From Chamaelirium japonicum (taxonomy: Eukaryota > Streptophyta > Magnoliopsida > Liliales > Melanthiaceae): a DNA stretch of 64,000 nt. This document shows positions 37,801-51,785 of this stretch, in pieces. The translations under genes were made by a program, and so were the position numbers. Every line of letters begins with the position of its first letter. Within the stretch, counting starts at the first letter, position 1. The notes beneath the pieces are model-generated. The model was not told the origin of the DNA, made no database searches, and was given only the letters and a program-made list of their open reading frames with translations. The DNA lies in assembly GCA_947650365.1 (NCBI GenBank), contig CANTAL010000194.1, positions 124,001 through 188,000 on the forward strand. The letters are read 5' to 3'.

Positions 37801-40800
37801 TAGATCGTACGAATGAATTAGAATGGATCGTACGAAGGAATTACAATGGATCGTACGAATGAATTAAAATGGATCGAACGAATGAATTAGAATGGATCGT
37901 ACGAATGAATTAGAATGGATCAAATGAATGAATTAGAATGGTTACATTCATGCGAATGAATTAGAATGGATCGTAGGATCGTATGAATGAATTAGAATGG
38001 ATCGTGCGAAAGAATTAGAATAGATCGTATGAATGAATTAGAATGGATCGTATGAATGAATTATAATGGATCGTACGAATGAATTAGAATAGATCGTACG
38101 AATGAATTAGAATGGATCGTACAAAGGAATTAGAATGGATCGTACGAATGAATTAGAATGGATATATTCGTGCTAATGAATTAGAATGGATCGTATGAAT
38201 GTATTAGAATGGATCGTACGAATGAATTAGAATGGATTCGTACGAATGAATTAGAATGGATACATTCGTGCGAATGAATTAGAATGGATCGTACCAATGA
38301 GTAAGAATGGATCGTACGAATGAATTAGAATGGATCGTGTGAAAGAATTAGAATGGATTGTATGAATGAATTAGAATGAATTCGTTCGATCAATTCTAAT
38401 TCATTAGCACGATCCATTCTAATTCATTCGTATGATCCATTCTAATTCCCTCGTACGATCCATTCTAATTCCTTCGTATCCATTCTAATTCACTCATACG
38501 ATCCATTCTAATTCATTCAAACGATCTATTCTAATTCATTCATACAATCCATTCTAATTCTTTTACACGATCCATTCTAATTCATTCGTACGATCCATTC
38601 TAATTCATTCGCACAATCCATTCTATTTCATTCGTACGATCAATTCTAATTCATTAGAATGGATCGTACGAATGAATTAGAATGGATCATATTAATGAAT
38701 TAGAATGGATCGTACGAATGAATTAGAATGGATCGTACGAATGAATTAGAATGGATCTTACAAATGAATTAGAATAGATCGTACGAATGAATTAGAATGG
38801 ATCATACGAATGAATTAGAATGGATCGTACGAATAAATTAGAATGGATACATTCGTCCGAATGAATTAGAATGGATCATACGAATGCATTCTAATTCCTT
38901 CGTACGATCCATTCTAATTCCTTCGTACGATCCATTCTATTTCATTCGTATGATCCATTCTAATTCCTTCGTACGATCCATTCTAATTCCTTCGTATCCA
39001 TTCTAATTCACTCATACGATCCATTCTAATCCATTCGTATGATCCATTCTAATTCAGTCGCATGAATGTAACCATTCTAATTCATTCATTTGATCCATTC
39101 TAATTCATTCGTACGATCCATTCTAATTCATTTGTACGATCTATTGTAATTCATTCATACAATCCATTTAGATTCATTCGCACCAATGTATCCATTCAAA
39201 TTCATTCGTACGATCCAGTCTAATTCATTCGTATGATCCATTTTAATTCATTCGCACGAATATATCCATTCTAATTCTTTCGTACGATGCATTCTAATTC
39301 ATTCGTACGATCCATTCTAATTCATTCGTACGATCCATTCTAATTCATTCATACGATCCATTCTAATTCATTCGCACGAATGTATCCATTCTAATTCATT
39401 CGTACAATCCATTCTATTTCATTCGTACGATCCATTCTTACTCATTCGTATGATCCATTTTAATTCATTCGTATGATCCATTCTAATTCATTCGTACGAT
39501 CCATTCTAATTCATTCGTACGATCCATTCTAATTCATTCGCACGATCCATTCTAATTCATTCATACGATCCATTCTAATTCATTCATACGATCCATTCTA
39601 ATTCATTCCTACAATCCATTCTAATTCATTCGCCCGATCCATTCTAATTCATTCATACGATCCATTCTATTCGTATGGATCATGCGATCCATTCGAATTT
39701 ATTCGCACGATCCATTCTAATTCATTCATACGATCCATTCTAATTCATTCATACAATGCATTCTAATTCTTTCACACGATCTATTCTAATTCATTCATAC
39801 AATGAATTAGAATGGATCATGCAAATGAATTAGAATGGATCGTACGAATGAATTAGAATGTATCGTACGAATGAATTAGAATGGATCATATTAATGAATT
39901 AAAATGGATTGTACGAATGAATTAGAATGGATCGTACGAATAAATTAGAATGGATACATTCGTCCGAATGAATTAGAACGGATCATACGAATGAGTAAGA
40001 ATGGATCGTACGAATGAAATAGAATAGATTGTACGAATGAATTAGAATGGATCCTATGAATGAATTAGAATAGATCGTATGAAAGAATGTCTCGTACGAA
40101 TGAATTAGAATGGATCGTACGAATGAGTAAGAATGGATCGTACGAATGAATTAGAATGGAATAGAATTGATTGTACGAATGAATTAGTATGGATCGTACG
40201 AATTAATTAGAATGGATCATACGAATGAATTAGAATGGATCGTACGAATGAATTAGAATGGATCGTACGAATGAATTAGAATGGATACATTTGTGCGAAT
40301 GAATTAGAATGGATCGTACGAATGGATTAGAATGGATCGTACGAATGGAATAGAATGGATACATTCGTGCGAATGAATTAGAATGGATTGTATGAATGAA
40401 TTAGAATGGATCGTACGATCCATTCGAATTCATTCGCACGATCCATTCTAATTCATTCATACGATCCATTCTAATTCATTCAGACAATCCATTCTAATTC
40501 TTTCACATGATCCATTCTAATTCATTCGTAGGATCCATTCTAATTCATTCGTACAATCTATTCTATTTCATTCGTACGATCCATTCTTACTCATTCATAT
40601 GATCCATTCTAATTCATTCGGACGAATGTATCCATTCTAATTTATTCGTACGATCCACTCTAATTCATTCGTACGATCCATTCTAATTCATTCGTACAAT
40701 CCATTCTTACTCATTCGTATGATCCATTCTAATTCATTCGTACGATCCATACTAATTCATTCGTACGATCCATTCTAATTCATTCGCACAATCTATTCTA

Positions 40801-43800
40801 ATTCATTCGTACGATCCATTCTAATTCATTCGTACGATCGTACGAATGAATTAGAATGGATCGTACGGAATGAATTAGAATGGATTGTATGAATGAATTA
40901 GAATAGATACATTCGTGCGAATGAATTAGAATGGATCATACGAATGAGTAAGAATGGATCGTACGAATGAAATAGAATGGATTGTACGAATGAATTAGAA
41001 TGGTTCGTACAAATGAATTAGAATGGATCGTACGAATGAATTAGAATGGATCATACGAATGAGTAAGAATGGATCGTACAAATGAAATAGAATGGATTGT
41101 ACGAATGAATTAGAATGGATCGTACGAATGAATTAAAATGGATCGTTTGAAAGAATTAGAATGCATTGTATGAATGAATTAGAATGGATCGTATGAATGA
41201 ATTAGAATGGATCGTGCGAATGAATTCGAATGGATCGCATGATCCATTCGAATAGAATGGATCGTATGAATGAATTAGAATAGATCGGGCGAATGAATTA
41301 GAATGGATTGTAGGAATGAATTAGAATGGATCGTATGAATGAATTATAATGGATCGTATGAATGAATTAGAATGGATCATGTGAATGAATTAGAATGGAT
41401 CGTACGAATGAATTAGAATGGATCGTACGAATGAATTAGAATGGATCATACAAATGAATTAGAATGGATCATACGAATGAGTAAGAATGGATCGTACGAA
41501 GGAAATAGAATGGATTGTACGAATGAATTAGAATGGATACATTCATGCGAATGAATTAGAATGGATCGTACGATTCATTCTAATTCATTCGTACGATCCA
41601 TTCTAATACATTCGTACGATTCATGCTAATTTATTCGCACGATCCATTCTAATTCATTCGTACGATCCATTCTTATTCATTCATACGATCCATTCTAATT
41701 CATTCGCACAATCCATTCTAATTCATTCGTACAATCCATTCTAATTCATTCGTATGATCCATTCTAACTCATTCGGTGGATCCATTCTAATTCATTCGTA
41801 CGATCCATTCTAATTCATTCCCACGATCCATTCTAATTTATTCGTACGATCCATTCTAATTCATTCGTACGATCTATTCTAATTCATTCGCACGAATATA
41901 ACTATTCTAATTCATTCATACGATTCATTCTAATTCATTCATATGAGCTATTCTAATTCATTCGTACGATCCATTCTAATTCATTCGTACGATCCATTGT
42001 AATTCATTCATACAATTCATTTAGATTCATTCGCACAAATGTATCCATTCAAATTCATTCGTACGATCCAGTCTAATTCATTCGTACGATCCATTCTAAT
42101 TCCTTCGTACGATCCATTCTAATTCATTCGTACGATCTATTCTAATTCATTCGTACGATCCATTCTAATTCATTCGTACGATCCATTCTAATTCCGTCGT
42201 ACGATCCATTCAAATTCATTCGTATGATCCAGTCTATTTCATTCGTACGATCCATTCTAATTCGATCGTACGATCCATTCTAATTCATTCGTACGATCTA
42301 TTCTAATTCATTCGTACGATCCATTCTAATTCATTCGTACGATCCATTCTAATTCCTTCGTACGATCCATTCTAATTCATTCGTACGATCCATTCTAATT
42401 CATTCGTACAATCTATTCTAATTCATTCGTACGAATGGATACATTCGTGTGAATGAATTAGAATGGATTGTACGAATGAGTAGGAATGGATCGTACGAAT
42501 GAAATAGAATGGATTGCACGAATGAATTAGAATGGATCGTACGAATGAATTAGAATGGATCGTGTGAAAGAATTAGAATGGATTGTATGAATGAATTAGA
42601 ATGGATCGTACGAATGAATTAGAATGGATCGTACGAAGGAATTAGAATGGATCGTACGAATGAATTAGAATTGATCGTACGAATGAATTAGAATAGATCG
42701 TACGAATGAAATAGATTGGATCATACAAATGAGTAAGAATGGATCGTATGAATGAATTAGATTGGATACATTTGTGCTAATGAATTAGAATGGATCGTAC
42801 GAATGAATTAGAATGGATCGTATGAATGAATTAGAATGGATCGTACGAATGAATTAGAATGGATCGTGCGAATGAATTAGAATGGATCGTACGAATGAAT
42901 TAGAATGGATCGTGTGAAAGAATTAGAATGGATCGTATGAATGAATTAGAATTGATCGTGCGAATGAATTAGAATGGATCGTATGAATGAATTAGAATAG
43001 ATTTTGTGAATGAATTAGAACTGATCGTACGAATGAATTAGAATGGATCGTACGAATGAATTAGAATAGATAGATTTGTGCGAATGAATTAGAATGGATC
43101 GTACGAATGAATTAGAATGGATCGTATGAATGAATTAGAATGGATACATTCGTGCGAATGAATTAGAATGGATCGTGCGAATCCCTTAGACTGGATCGTG
43201 CTAATGAATTAGAATCGATTCGTACGAATGAATTAGAATGGATACATTCGTGCGAATGAATTAGAATGGATCATACGAATGAATTAGAATGGATCGTACG
43301 AATTAATTAGAATGGATACATTCGTGCGAATGAATTAGAATGGATTGTATGAATGAATTATAATGGATCGTACGAATGAATTAGAATGGATCATACGAAT
43401 TAATTAGAATGGATCATACGAATGAATTAGAATGGATCGTACGAATGAATTAGAATGGATCATACAAATGAATTAGAATGGATCGTACGAATGAATTAGA
43501 ATGGATCGTACGAATGAACTAGAATGGATCATACGAATGAAATAGAATAGATTATACGAATGAATTAGGATGGATTCGTATGAATGAATTAGAATGGATA
43601 CATTCGTGCGAATGAATTAGAATGGATACATTCGTGCGAAAGAATTAGAATAGATCGTATGAATGAATTAGAATGGATCCTATGAATGAATTAGAATGGA
43701 TCGTGCGAATGAATTAGAATGGATCGTACGAATGAATTAGAATGGATCGTGCTAATGAATTAGAATTGATCGAACGAATGAATTAGCATGGATCATGCTA

Positions 43801-43990
43801 ATGAATTAGAATGGATCATACGAATGAATTAGAATGGATCAAATGAATGAATTAGAATGGTTACATTCATGCGAATGAATTAGAATGGATCGTACGAATG
43901 GATTAGAATGGATCGTACGAATGGATACATTCGAGCGAATGAATTAGAATGGATCTTACGGAATGAATTAGAATGGATTATATGAATGAA
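34851..43990. repeat. Satellite section, mixed orientation
   Basis: The approximate map is: R to 35625, F to 38380, R to 38655, F to 38885, R to 39800, F to 40418, R to 40840, F to 41570, R to 42435, then F. The last R arm is a copy of the 15101-15990 block. The small inverted motif CGCATGATCCATTCGAATAG occurs near 37528 and 41230, as also near 14738. No gene is seen. Confidence 0.8.
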
Positions 43991-46900
43991 TTAGAATGAA
44001 TTAGAATGGATCGTGTGAAAGAATTAGAATGGATTGTATGAATGAATTAGAATGGATCATACGAATGAATTAGAATGGATCGTACGAATGAATTAGAATG
44101 GATACATTCGTGCGAATGAATTAGAATTGATCGTACGAATGAATTAGAATGGATCGTGCGAAAGAATTAGAATGGATCGTACGAATGAATTAGAATGGAT
44201 CGTACGAATGAACTAGAATGGATACATTCGTGCGAATGAATTAGAATGGATCGTACGAATGAATTAGAATGGATCGTACGAATGAATTAGAATGGATCTT
44301 ACGAATGAATTAGAATGGATCGTACGAATGAATTAGAATGGATCGTACGAATGAATTAGAATGGATACATTCGTGCGAATGAATTAGCATGGATCGGACG
44401 AATGAATTAGAATGGATCGTACGAATGAATTAGAATGGATCGTACGAATAAATTAGAATGGACACATTCGTCCAAATGAATTAGAATGGATCATACGAAT
44501 GAGTAAAAATGGATCGTACGAATGAAATAGAATGGATCGTACGAATGAACTAGAATGGATACATTCGTGCGAATAAATTAGAATAGATCGGACGAATGAA
44601 TTAGAATGGATCGTACGAATGAATTAGAATGGATCGTACGAATGAATTAGAATGGATCGTATGATTGAATTAGAATGGATACATTCGTGCGAATGAATTA
44701 GAATTGATCGTACGAATGAATTATAATGGATCGTGCGAATGAATTAGAATGGATCGTACGAATGAATTAGAATGGATCGTACGAATGAACTAGAATGGAT
44801 ACATTCGTGCGAATGAATTAGAATGGATCGTACGAATGAATTAGAATGGATCGTACGAATGAATTAGAATGGATCTTACGAATGAATTAGAATGGATCGT
44901 ACGAATGAATTAGAATAGATCGTACGAATGAATTAGAATGGATACATTCGTGCGAATGAATTAGAATGGATCGGACGAATGAATTAGAATGGATCGTACG
45001 AATGAATTAGAATGGATCAAATGAATGAATTAGAATGGTTACATTCATGCGAATGAGTTAGAATGGATCGTACGAATGGATTAGATTGGATCGTACGAAT
45101 GGATTAGAATGGATACATTCGAGCGAATGAATTAGAATGGATCGTACGAATGAATTAGAATGGATCGTACGAATGGATTAGAATGGATCCAACGAATGGA
45201 TTAGAATAGATACCTTTGTGCATATGAATTAGAATGGATCGTATGAATGAATTAGAATGGATCATATTAATGAATTAGAATGGATCGTACGAATGAATTA
45301 GAATGGATACATTCGTACACTATCCATTCTAATTCATTCGCACAAATGTATCCATTCTAATTCATTCGTACGATCCATTCTAATTCATTAATATGATCCA
45401 TTCTAATTCATTCGTACGATCCATTCTAATTCATTCGCACAATCCATTCTAATTCATTCGCACGAATGTATCCATTCTAATTCATTCGTACGATCCATTC
45501 TAATTCATTCGTACGATCTATTCTAATTCATTCGTATGATCCATTCTAATTTATTCGTATGATCCATTCTAATTCATTCGTACGATCCATTCTAATTCAT
45601 TCATACAATTTATTCTAATTCATTCGTACGATCCATTCTAATTCATTCGTACGCACGAATGTATCCATTCTAATTCATTCGTACGAATCCATTGTAATTC
45701 ATTCGTACGATGCATTCTAATTCATTCGCACGATCCATTCTAATTCATTCGTACGATCCATTCTAATTCATTCGCACGAATGTATCCATTCTAATTCATT
45801 CGTACGATCCATTCTAATTCATTCGTACGATCCATTCTAATTTATTCGCACGAATGTATCCATTCTAGTTCATTCGTACGATCCATTCTAATTCATTCGT
45901 ACGATCCATTCTAATTCATTCGCACGATCCATTCTAATTCATTAGCACGATCCATGCTAATTCATTCGTTCGATCAATTCTAATTCATTAGCACGATCCA
46001 TTCTAATTCATTCGTACGATCCAATCTAATTCATTTGCACGATCCATTCTAATTCATTCATAGGATCCATTCTAATACATTCGTACGATCCATTCTAATT
46101 CCTTCGTACGATCCATTCTAATTCATTCGTACGATCCATTCTAATTCTTTCACACGATCCATTCTAATTCATTCGTACGATCCATTCTAAATCATTCGTG
46201 CAATCCTATCTATTTCATTCGTACGATCAATTCTAATTCATTCATAGGATCCATTCTAATTCATTCATACGATCTATTCTAATTCTTTCGCACGAATGTA
46301 TCCATTCTAATTCATTCGCACGAATGTATCCATTCTAATTCATTCGTACGATCCATTCTAATTCTTTCACACGATCCATTCTAATTCATTCGTAGGATCC
46401 ATTCTAATTCATTCGTACAATGACTAAGAATGGATCGTACGAATGAAATAGAATGGATTGTACGAATGATTTAGAATGGATACATTCGTGCGAATGAATT
46501 AGAATGGATTGTGCGAATGAATTAGAATGGATCGTACGAATGAATTAGAATGGATCGTGTGAAAGAATTAGAATGGATTGTATGAATGAATTAGAATAGA
46601 TCGTATGAATGAATTAGAATGGATCGTATGAGTGAATTAGAAAGGATACGAAGGAATTAGAATGGATCGTACGAAGGAATTAGAATGGATCATACGAATG
46701 AATTAGAATGGATCGTGCTAATGAATTAGAATGGATACATTCGTGCGAATGAATTAGAATGGATCGTATGAATGAATTAGAATGGATCGTACGAATGAAT
46801 TAGAATGGATCGTGCGAATGAATTAGAATGGATATATTCGTGCTAATGAATTAGAAGGGATCGTGCGAATGAATTAGAATGGATCGTATGAATGAATTAG

Positions 46901-49900
46901 AATGGATACATTCATGCGAATGAATTAGAATGGATCGTATGAATGAATTAGAATAGATTGTGCTAATGAATTATAATTAGAATGGATATATTCGTGCAAA
47001 TGAATTAGAATAGATCGTAATAATGAATTAGAATGGATCATACGAATTAATTAGAATGGATCATACGAATGAATTTGAATGGATCGTATAAATGGATTAG
47101 AATGGATCGTACGAATGAATTAGAATGGATCGTGCGAATGAACTAGAATGGATACATTTGTGCGAATGAATTAGAATGGATCGTACGAATGAATTAAAAT
47201 GGATCGTACGAATGAATTATAATGGATCGTGCGAATGAATTAGAATGGATCGTACGAATGAATTAGAATGGATCGTACGAATGAACTAGAATGGATACAT
47301 TCGTGCGAATGAATTAGAATGGATCATACGAATGAGTAAGAATGGATCGTACGAATGAAATAGAATAGATTGTACGAATGAATTAGAATGGATCCTACGA
47401 ATGAATTAGAATGGATCGTGTGAAAGAATTAGAATGGATTGTATGAATGAATTAGAATGGATCATACGAATGAATTAGAATGGATCGTACGAATGAATTA
47501 GAATGGATACATTCGTGCGAATGAATTAGAATTGATCGTACGAATGAATTAGAATGGATCGTGCGAATGAATTAGAATGGATCGTACGAATGAATTAGAA
47601 TGGATCGTACGAATGAACTAGAATGGATACATTCATGCGAATGAATTAGAATGGATCGTACGAATGAATTAGAATGGATCGTACGAATGAATTAGAATGG
47701 ATCTTACGAATGAATTAGAATGGATCGTACGAATGAATTAGAATGGATCGTACGAATGAATTAGAATGGATCGGACGAATGAATTAGAATGGATCGTACG
47801 AATGAATTAGAATGGATCGCACGAATGAATTAGAATGGATCGTACGAATAAATTAGAATGGACACATTCGTCCGAATGAATTAGAATGGATCATACGAAT
47901 GAGTAAAAATGGATCGTACGAATGAAATAGAATGGATCGTACGAATGAACTAGAATGGATACATTCGTGCGAATGAATTAGAATGGATCGGACGAATAAA
48001 TTAGAATGGATCGTACGAATGAATTAGAATGGATCGTACGAATGAATTAGAATGGATCGTATGAATGAATTAGAATGGATACATTCGTGCGAATGAATTA
48101 GAATTGATCGTACGAATGAATTATAATGGATCGTGCGAATGAATTAGAATGGATCGTACGAATGAATTAGAATGGATCGTACGAATGAACTAGAATGGAT
48201 ACATTCGTGCGAATGAATTAGAATGGATCGTACGAATGAATTAGAATGGATCGTACGAATGAATTAGAATGGATCGTACGAATGAATTAGAATGGATCGT
48301 ACGAATGAATTAGAATGGATACATTCGTGCGAATGAATTAGAATGGATCGGACGAATGAATTAGAATGGATCGTACGAATAAATTAGAATGGATCAAATG
48401 AATGAATTAGAATGGTTACATTCATGCGAATGAGTTAGAATGGATCGTACGAATGGATTAGAATGGATAGTACGAATGGATTAGAATGGATACATTCGAG
48501 TGAATGAATTAGAATGGATCGTACGAATGAATTAGAATGGATCGTACGAATGGATTAGAATGGATCCTACGAATGGATTAGAATAGATACCTTTGTGCAT
48601 ATGAATTAGAATGGATCGTATGAATGAATTAGAATGGATCATATTAATGAATTAGAATGGATCGTACGAATGAATTAGAATGGATACATTCGTGCATGAT
48701 CCATTCTAATTCATTCGCACGAATGTATCCATTCTAATTCATTCGTACGATCCATTCTAATTCATTAATATGATCCATTCTAATTCATTCGTACGATCCA
48801 TTCTAATTCATTCGCACAATCCATTCTAATTCATTCGCACGAATGTATCCATTCTAATTCATTCGTACGATCCATTCTAATTCATTCGTACGATCCATTC
48901 TAATTCATTCGTATGATCCATTCTAATTTATTCGTATGATCCATTCTAATTCATTCGTACGATCCATTCTAATTCATTCATACAATGTATTCTAATTCAT
49001 TCGTATGATCCATTCTAATTCATTCGTACGCACGAATGTATCCATTCTAATTCATTCGTACGAATCCATTGTAATTCATTCGTACGATCCATTCTAATTC
49101 ATTCGCACGATCCATTCTAATTCATTCGTACGATCCATTCTAATTCATTCGCACGAATGTATCCATTATAATTCATTCGTACGATCCATTCTAATTCATT
49201 CGTACGATCCATTCTAATTTATTCGCACGAATGTATCCATTCTAGTTCATTCGTACGATCCATTCTAATTCATTCGTACGATCCATTCTAATTCATTCGC
49301 ACGATCCATTCTAATTCATTAGCACGATCCATGCTAATTCATTCGTTCGATCAATTCTAATTCATTAGCACGATCCATTCTAATTCATTCGTACGATCCA
49401 ATCTAATTCATTTGCACGATCCATTCTAATTCATTCATAGGATCCATTCTAATACATTCGTACGATCCATTCTAATTCCTTCGTACGATCCATTCTAATT
49501 CATTCGTACGATCCATTCTAATTCACTCATACAATCCATTCTAATTCTTTCACACGATCCATTCTAATTCATTCGTACGATCCATTCTAAATCATTCGTG
49601 CAATCCATTCTATTTCATTCGTACGATCAATTCTAATTCATTCATAGGATCCATTTTAATTCATTCATACGATCTATTCTAATTCTTTCGCACGAATGTA
49701 TCCATTCTAATTCATTCGCACGAATGTATCCATTCTAATTCATTCGTACGATCCATTCTAATTCTTTCACACGATCCATTCTAATTCATTCGTAGGATCC
49801 ATTCTAATTCATTCGTACAATGACTAAGAATGGATCGTACGAATGAAATAGAATGGATTGTACGAATGATTTGGAATGGATACATTCGTGCGAATGAATT

Positions 49901-51785
49901 AGAATGGATTGTGCGAATGACATAGAATGGATCGTACGAATGAATTAGAATGGATCGTGTGAAAGAATTAGAATGGATTGTATGAATGAATTAGAATAGA
50001 TCGTATGAATGAATTAGAATGGATCGTATGAGTGAATTAGAATAGATACGAAGGAATTAGAATGGATCGTACGAAGGAATTAGAATGGATCATACGAATG
50101 AATTAGAATGGATCGTGCTAATGAATTAGAATGGATACATTCGTGCGAATGAATTAGAATGGATCGTATGAAAGAATTAGAATGGATCGTACGAATGAAT
50201 TAGAATGGATCGTGCGAATGAATTAGAATGGATATATTCGTGCTAATGAATTAGAAGGGATCGTGCGAATGAATTAGAATGGATCGTATGAATGAATTAG
50301 AATGGATACATTCGTGCGAATGAATTAGAATGGATCGTATGAATGAATTAGAATAGATTGTGCTAATGAATTAGAATTAGAATGGATATATTCGTGCAAA
50401 TAAATTAGAATGGATCGTAATAATGAATTAGAATGGATCATACGAATTAATTAGAATGGATCATACGATTGAATTAGAATGGATCGTTTAAATGAATTAG
50501 AATGGATCGTACGAATGAATTAGAATGGATCGTGCGAATGAACTAGAATGGATACATTCATGCGAAAGAATTAGAATGGATCCTACGAATGAATTAAAAT
50601 GGATCGTGCGAATGAATTATAATGGATCGTGCGAATGAATTAGAATGGATCGTACGAACGAATTAGAATGGATCGTACGAATGAACTAGAATGGATACAT
50701 TCGTGCGAATGAATTAGAATGGATCATACGAATGAGTAAGAATGGATCGTACGAATGAAATAGAATAGATTGTACGAATGAATTAGAATGGATCCTACGA
50801 ATGAATTAGAATGGATCGTGTGAAAGAATTAGAATGGATTGTATGAATGAATTAGAATGGATCATACGAATGAATTAGAATGGATCGTACGAATGAATTA
50901 GAATGGATACATTCGTGCGAATGAATTAAAATTGATCGTACGAATGAATTAGAATGGATCGTGCGAATGAATTAGAATGGATCGTACGAATGAATTAGAA
51001 TGGATCGTACGAATGAACTAGAATGGATACATTCGTGTGAATGAATTGGAATGGATCGTACGAATGAATTAGAATGGATCGTATGAATGAATTAGAATGG
51101 ATCTTATGAATGAATTAGAATGGATCGTACGAATGAATTAGAATGGATCGTACGAATGAATTAGAATGGATACATTCGTGCGAATGAATTAGAATGGATC
51201 GGAAGAATGAATTAGAATGGATCGTACCAATTAATTAGAATGGATCGTACGAATGAATTAGAATGGATCGTACGAATAAATTAGAATGGATACATTCGTC
51301 CGAATGAATTAGAATGGATCATATGAATGAGTAAGAATGGATCGTACGAATGAAATAGAATGGATCGTATGAATGAACTAGAATGGATACATTCGTGCGA
51401 ATGAATTAGAATGGATCGTACGAATGAATTAGAATGGATCGTACGAATGAATTAGAATGGATCTTACGAATGAATTAGAATAGATCGTACGAATGAATTA
51501 GAATAGATCGTACGAATGAATTAGAATGGATACATTCGTGCGAATGAATTAGAATGGATCGGACGAATGAATTAGAATGGATCGTACGAATGAAATAGAA
51601 TGGATCGTACGAATAAATTAGAATGGATACATTCATCCGAATGAATTAGAATGGATCATACGAATGAATTAGAATGGATCGTACGAATGAATTAGAATGG
51701 ATCATATTAATGAATTAGAATGGATCGTACGAATGAATTAGAATGGATACATTCGTGCGAATGAATTAGAATGGATCGTGCACGA
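43991..51785. repeat. Higher-order repeat B: about 3.4 kb, two full copies and a partial third
   Basis: Matching landmarks are the AATTGATCG variant at 44124, 47529 and 50929 (3405 and 3400 bp), TACCTTTGTG at 45211 and 48588 (3377 bp), ATTAGCACGATCC at 45941 and 49318 (3377 bp), and TGACTAAGAATGG at 46421 and 49821 (3400 bp). The 23-bp difference between periods is one monomer lost and regained. Arms are F to 45315, R to 46420, F to 48695, R to 49820, F to 51785. Copies look nearly identical by eye, so the duplication is recent. Confidence 0.92.
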
